Below are positions 60,823 through 64,000 of a stretch of DNA of 64,000 nt, piece by piece. The stretch lies in the NCBI GenBank assembly GCA_965662045.1, contig CBFIGE010000007.1:62001-126000 (forward strand), in the 5' to 3' direction. Each line of letters starts with the position of its first letter. The first letter of the stretch is position 1. The notes under the pieces were generated by a model. It was given only the letters and a program-made list of their open reading frames with translations, had not been told where the DNA came from and did no database searches. Position numbers and translations under genes: made by a program. Source of the DNA: UBA3478 sp965662045 (GTDB lineage: Bacteria; Bacteroidota; Bacteroidia; Flavobacteriales; Flavobacteriaceae).

Positions 60823-61017
60823 ATGAAAAATATAATATTTGGAAAATTTTATATGGAGAATTCATCTTTTAAAAGCAAAGTATCAAAAGAAAACGACGGG
60901 AATGAATATTCTCAGACAAATAAAGAAGCTTTACGTTCTGAAAATCAATATTCTGAAGAAAGCGTTAGAAAACCAAACCTATCCAATAAATTATATCAAT
61001 TACAATTGAAGCTTTAA
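60823..61017 (+). CDS. Small hypothetical protein
   Basis: 64 residues, polar, Ser-, Lys-, Asn- and Glu-rich, probably disordered (KSKVSKENDGNEYSQTNKEA). A second ATG at 60853 (MENSSFKSK) may be the real start, because a near-consensus -7 box (CATATTTG, 60807-60814) lies only eight bases before the first. No family recognised. A good terminator follows, which supports a real transcript. Confidence 0.5.
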   Translation: MKNIIFGKFYMENSSFKSKVSKENDGNEYSQTNKEALRSENQYSEESVRKPNLSNKLYQLQLKL

Positions 61018-61039
61018 GAAATAGTTATCCAAAAAAATT

Positions 61040-61066
61040 AGCCTCAGTTAATTCTGGGGCTTTTTT
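61040..61066 (+). terminator. Intrinsic terminator after the small hypothetical gene
   Basis: Arms AGCCTCAG (61040-61047) and CTGGGGCT (61054-61061), 8 bp with one T-G wobble, loop TTAATT, then six T. Starts 22 bases after the stop codon. Confidence 0.85.
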
Positions 61067-61119
61067 ATTTAAAATAATTTGAATAATTCATTTTTACTCT
61101 AAATATTTTGTTTAGTACA

Positions 61120-61152
61120 GTTTATTTTAATAAACAACTTATTAAAATAAAC
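61120..61152 (+). repeat. 14-bp perfect inverted repeat in the 5' region of the next gene
   Basis: Arms GTTTATTTTAATAA (61120-61133) and its exact complement (61139-61152) flank ACAAC. It ends 16 bases before ATG 61169. It could be an operator, or an RNA hairpin just before the start codon that modulates translation; no T tract follows, so it is not a typical terminator. Confidence 0.75.
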
Positions 61153-61168
61153 ATTAAATTCTGACACA

Positions 61169-61603
61169 ATGAATGAATTCGAAATTTACCAAATTGCCCA
61201 TTTTAATTTTATTAATAATGCTATCTGCACAGTGGCGGTCATTTTTATGACGTGTATATCTTTCTATTTAATTAGAAGAGCAAGAGAAATTAATTTTCCT
61301 TCTTATGAAAAGATTATATTAAGTTCCTTTTGCTTATGTACAATATTTTTTGGTCTTCAAGTATTATCTTATTTAGTACTAAATCAGAAGAATATGTCTT
61401 TTCAACTTTCAGAAATTAACGCCAATGGTGTTGAAATTTCTGCCGTTGGGGAATCATTTATTTCACTTTGGGGTCAAACCGTCGCTGATGGTCCGGCTTC
61501 ATTGGCTCCAGACATTTCATCTACGGTTTTATGGGCTACAATTTTTCTGATGTTCGTTTTCGGCATTTGGGAAAAAGCTCCTAAAGGATCATATGAAAAG
61601 TAA
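61169..61603 (+). CDS. Membrane protein, unknown function
   Basis: 144 residues with three hydrophobic helices (ICTVAVIFMTCISFYLI, IILSSFCLCTIFFGLQVLSYLVL, SSTVLWATIFLMFVFGIW). The loop between helices two and three is polar (SEINANGVEISAVGESF, DGPASLAPDIS). I recognise no family. The strong inverted repeat before its start suggests regulation. Neighbours are small genes and remnants. Confidence 0.6.
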   Translation: MNEFEIYQIAHFNFINNAICTVAVIFMTCISFYLIRRAREINFPSYEKIILSSFCLCTIFFGLQVLSYLVLNQKNMSFQLSEINANGVEISAVGESFISLWGQTVADGPASLAPDISSTVLWATIFLMFVFGIWEKAPKGSYEK

Positions 61604-61708
61604 TTACACTAAAACCCTTATTACAGGAGCGTTTTTTTATACCTTCAATTAACGATTGTCAAAGGTGTAAAGGGCACATATTAAGGTGCATTTTTTTGTC
61701 ATTTATTT

Positions 61709-62491
61709 TTAAGTGTTTTCTGTTCTTAGACTCAACTCCAAATCAACTTCATCTTTTAGCTCTTTTAATTTGTTTTTAAATACCTCTAGATAGTGCATCA
61801 CAAAAAAGCGCTGTCTTATTTTAAGACTTAAGTAGTTTTCTCCAGAATTTAATTTATTTATTGCTACAAGTTCGGCACGTGTTTTTTCTGTAAAATCGTC
61901 TTCTATGTAAAAACGTTCTCTCAATTCACCTTGACTCGTTTTTAATATGGTTTTAATTTCTTGATTATCACTTTGTAGTAAGGCTATTCTAAATTCTTGC
62001 TGCAAGGCAATTTCACTGTTCACGTTTTGATTTAAAAATTCAAGATGATTATCCAAAAGAGAAATGATTCTCAATTTAATTTCATTGTTTGATATCAGTG
62101 TTAAAGAACCATCTGCTGTGATTGACGTAATTTCTGAAATTGGAGGATGAAACTCCCTGTAGTCTAAAAATAAATTGTGAAACGATTTAGTGTTTCCTCC
62201 AGTAAGAAGTACCTTGGTAACAGAGTCATAATTTATAGCATTCCAATTGGCAGATAAATAATCCATAAGCTCATTCTCTGCCGTAAGCTTTTTTTCTCGA
62301 TTAAGAACATAAACTTCAATTTCGTTAATGTTGAGTTGCACAGCCTTTAATAGTTGTATTTCTTTTCTTAAGTTTTCAGCTTTGGCTTGAGTGTTATTAA
62401 GCCAAAAAGATATTGAAATACCTATAATGATAACAGAAGTCTCGAAAATAAACTTTCTCAAAAATTTAAACTTGTCTTTTATTGTATTCAC
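61709..62491 (-). CDS. Membrane-anchored protein, DUF6090-like topology
   Basis: 260 residues. One N-terminal helix (FIFETSVIIIGISISFWLNN) followed by a long periplasmic or cytoplasmic helical part (KAENLRKEIQLLKAVQLNINEIEVYVLNREKKL) and a repeat-like middle (ITADGSLTLISNNEIKLRII). The arrangement recalls DUF6090 proteins common in Flavobacteriia, function unknown. The last 20 residues are also found as a remnant at 60150-60227. Confidence 0.65.
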   Translation of the reverse strand: MNTIKDKFKFLRKFIFETSVIIIGISISFWLNNTQAKAENLRKEIQLLKAVQLNINEIEVYVLNREKKLTAENELMDYLSANWNAINYDSVTKVLLTGGNTKSFHNLFLDYREFHPPISEITSITADGSLTLISNNEIKLRIISLLDNHLEFLNQNVNSEIALQQEFRIALLQSDNQEIKTILKTSQGELRERFYIEDDFTEKTRAELVAINKLNSGENYLSLKIRQRFFVMHYLEVFKNKLKELKDEVDLELSLRTENT

Positions 62492-62527
62492 TATAGAATT
62501 GTATTTAGTGGTTTCCTGTCGAAGGTT

Positions 62528-63073
62528 TTATTTTAAGTAATCTACAAAAGACGCCCGTAATTTAGCAATTTTAGGAGCTATTACTAACTCGCAGTAACGT
62601 TGCTCAGAATTTTGATCGTAGTAATCATGATGTTCTGTTTCTGCCGTATAAAAAGTTTCTGCAGGTTTGATTTCAGTTACTATTGAATTATCGAAAATTT
62701 TTTCAGTTTCTAAATACGCTAAATATTCTTGGATCATTTGCTCTTGTTGATCTGTGGTAAAATAAATACCGCTTCTGTATTGTGTGCCTACATCGTGGCC
62801 TTGACGATTTAGGGTTGTCGGATCGTGAGTGCTAAAATTAACCGCCAGTAACACTTTTAAATCAACGATTGTCGAGTCATATTCTAACCTAACACATTCT
62901 GCATGTCCTGTTCTTCCGGTGCAAACTTCTCTATACGCCGGGTTTTTTATTGAGCCATCGATATAACCGGGCGTAATGGTTATAACTCCTTTTACTCTTT
63001 TGAATACAGCTTCAGTGCACCAAAAACATCCACTTGCAAAAAATATGATTTCGGTATTTGACATCTTGTCCAT
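62528..63073 (-). CDS. msrA: Peptide-methionine (S)-S-oxide reductase
   Basis: 181 residues. The active site is ASGCFWCTEAVFKRVKGV with the nucleophile Cys at about residue 16; GYIDGSIKNPAYREVCTGRTGHAECVRLEY and FFSTHDPTTLNRQG-like NFSTHDPTTLNRQGHDVGTQYRS follow, then EHHDYYDQN. It repairs oxidised methionine. An in-frame ATG at 63064 is an alternative start. It is divergent from lolD. Confidence 0.95.
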   Translation of the reverse strand: MDKMSNTEIIFFASGCFWCTEAVFKRVKGVITITPGYIDGSIKNPAYREVCTGRTGHAECVRLEYDSTIVDLKVLLAVNFSTHDPTTLNRQGHDVGTQYRSGIYFTTDQQEQMIQEYLAYLETEKIFDNSIVTEIKPAETFYTAETEHHDYYDQNSEQRYCELVIAPKIAKLRASFVDYLK

Positions 63074-63096
63074 AGAGTTTCTTTAAATTAGCATTT

Positions 63097-63756
63097 ATGA
63101 TTAAAGTTTCAAATTTATTTAAAACATATTCTTCTAATATAGTGTTAAAAGGAATTTCTTTAGAAGTACAAAAAGGTGAGATTGTTGCTATTGTGGGTCC
63201 ATCTGGAGCAGGTAAAACAACGTTGTTGCAAATCCTTGGAACTTTAGACCAACCTGACAATCACATGGCGACAGAAATACTTATTAATGATATAGCAGTA
63301 CACGAGTTGAAGGATTCTGCATTGGCTACATTTAGAAATAAAGAAATTGGATTTGTCTTTCAATTTCACCAATTACTCCCCGAACTTACAGCTCTTGAAA
63401 ATGTGATGTTACCTCGTTTTATTTCAGGTGTTTCTAAATCAGATGCAATGGAGAAAGCGGAGACTATTCTTTCTGAATTAGGCCTTAGTCATCGTTTTAA
63501 TCATCATCCAAATCAACTTTCTGGAGGTGAACAACAAAGAGTGGCTGTAGCTAGAGCGTTAATTAACGACCCTTCAATAATTTTAGCAGACGAGCCAAGT
63601 GGTAATTTGGATTCTGAAAATGCTCAATTTCTGCATAATTTGTTTTTAAAATTACGTGACAAATACAAGCAAACTTTTGTTATTGTAACTCACAATGATG
63701 ATTTGGCTGAAATGGTTGACAGAAAATTGAGTATGCGAGATGGTCAATTTCAATAA
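63097..63756 (+). CDS. lolD: ABC transporter ATP-binding protein, LolD type
   Basis: 219 residues. Walker A GPSGAGKTTLLQILG, the Q-loop FVFQFHQLLPELTALENVMLP, signature LSGGEQQRVAVARAL, Walker B IILADEPSGNLDS and H-loop VTHN. The LLPELTALENVMLP segment is typical of LolD, which powers lipoprotein release from the inner membrane with LolCE. No permease gene is in the window; related MacB/FtsE-like subunits cannot be fully excluded. It overlaps the next gene by 17 bases. Confidence 0.85.
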   Translation: MIKVSNLFKTYSSNIVLKGISLEVQKGEIVAIVGPSGAGKTTLLQILGTLDQPDNHMATEILINDIAVHELKDSALATFRNKEIGFVFQFHQLLPELTALENVMLPRFISGVSKSDAMEKAETILSELGLSHRFNHHPNQLSGGEQQRVAVARALINDPSIILADEPSGNLDSENAQFLHNLFLKLRDKYKQTFVIVTHNDDLAEMVDRKLSMRDGQFQ

Positions 63757-64000
63757 AGATGAACTACAGTCTTTTTTAAATTTTAAATCGCAGCAATATG
63801 AATCTTTAGCTTTCATAGAAACTGACCCTATACTGATACCTCACCGATTTAATGATCAAAAAGATATAGAAATAATGGCCTTTTTTATGGCCACTATTGC
63901 TTGGGGAAATAGAAATTCAATTATCAAATCTGGTGAGCGTTTGATTGATTTTTTTGATAATGCACCCTACGATTTTTTAATGAATGCAAAAGATGCGGAA
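63740..64000 (+). CDS. TIGR02757/DUF2400 family protein, N-terminal part
   Basis: 87 codons from ATG 63740 (MVNFNKDELQSFLN) to the window edge. DPILIPHRFNDQKDIEIMAF and FMATIAWGNRNSIIKSGERL are characteristic of this Bacteroidota family of unknown function. The rest lies beyond the window. The overlap with lolD suggests translational coupling, a common arrangement in the phylum. Confidence 0.85.
   Translation, partial: MVNFNKDELQSFLNFKSQQYESLAFIETDPILIPHRFNDQKDIEIMAFFMATIAWGNRNSIIKSGERLIDFFDNAPYDFLMNAKDAE

Noticed and set aside
61674..61697. GCAC/GTGC stem followed by seven T, possible terminator
   Set aside because: Only four base pairs, with an 8-base loop; too weak to list.

Overview
This window is AT-rich bacterial chromosome from the phylum Bacteroidota, most likely order Flavobacteriales and probably marine. 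I base this on family content and layout: an RpoD-type sigma factor of only 287 residues, a fused LpxC/FabZ, EF-P between two lpxD genes, a Bacteroidota-type alanine dehydrogenase next to proline dehydrogenase and aroB, several -7 promoter boxes of the form TAnnTTTG, and very weak Shine-Dalgarno sites. No rRNA, tRNA, CRISPR array, intact transposase or intact integrase was seen. No intergenic stretch longer than about 300 bases lies outside the disrupted gene at 49.8-53.2 kb. The taxonomic placement is inference from these traits.

Layout. 1-5.1 kb: truncated mutS2, a D-glutamate salvage pair (dgcN-dgcA), ung, a SUI1/YciH factor and a 2OG-Fe(II) oxygenase. 5.2-14.6 kb: fused E1 2-oxoacid dehydrogenase, DMT exporter with a divergent GntR regulator, M14 peptidase plus amidase, menB, a glycosyltransferase and an SF2 helicase. 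14.7-18.3 kb: the primary sigma factor, a possible frameshifted small gene, an M19 dipeptidase lipoprotein, a thioesterase and a conserved unknown. 18.3-37.1 kb: one long leftward run. In transcription order it holds an HD hydrolase, lpxD, lpxC-fabZ, lpxA, efp, a second lpxD, sucD, fabG, an SPFH protein, then the complete histidine operon (hisG, a hisD-hisC fusion, hisB, hisH, hisA, hisF, hisIE), then a VWA/AAA pair and DUF2461. 37.2-49.7 kb: tsaE, a small secreted peptide, alanine dehydrogenase, proline dehydrogenase, aroB, an Lrp regulator, a second M14 peptidase, terC, parC and parE. 49.8-53.2 kb: a quinohaemoprotein dehydrogenase gene broken by a mosaic insertion. 53.2-64 kb: ychF, ferredoxin, acyl-CoA reductase, serC, a TonB receptor/lipoprotein pair behind a palindromic operator, a zone of small genes and remnants, msrA, lolD and the start of a DUF2400 gene.

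The most striking items are these. (1) A complete transcription attenuator precedes hisG: an 11-residue leader peptide with three His codons, an 11/12-bp antiterminator and a terminator that excludes it, spaced as the classical ribosome-stalling model requires. (2) hisD and hisC form one 778-codon reading frame. (3) The quinoprotein gene is split by a 1,338-bp insert built from fragments of at least three unrelated genes, flanked by a shared GGGGGA, and it has a separate A-tract frameshift near its end. (4) A perfect 6-3-6 palindrome sits just upstream of a TonB receptor of the type I associate with zinc. (5) The alanine dehydrogenase homologue has lost its glycine-rich nucleotide-binding motif.

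Functional links. The his genes overlap by 4-11 bases throughout and should be translationally coupled under the attenuator. The Lpx genes and FabZ join lipid A synthesis to fatty acid synthesis. dgcN-dgcA, the amidase and the M14 peptidases suggest turnover of peptidoglycan peptides, though they are not one operon.
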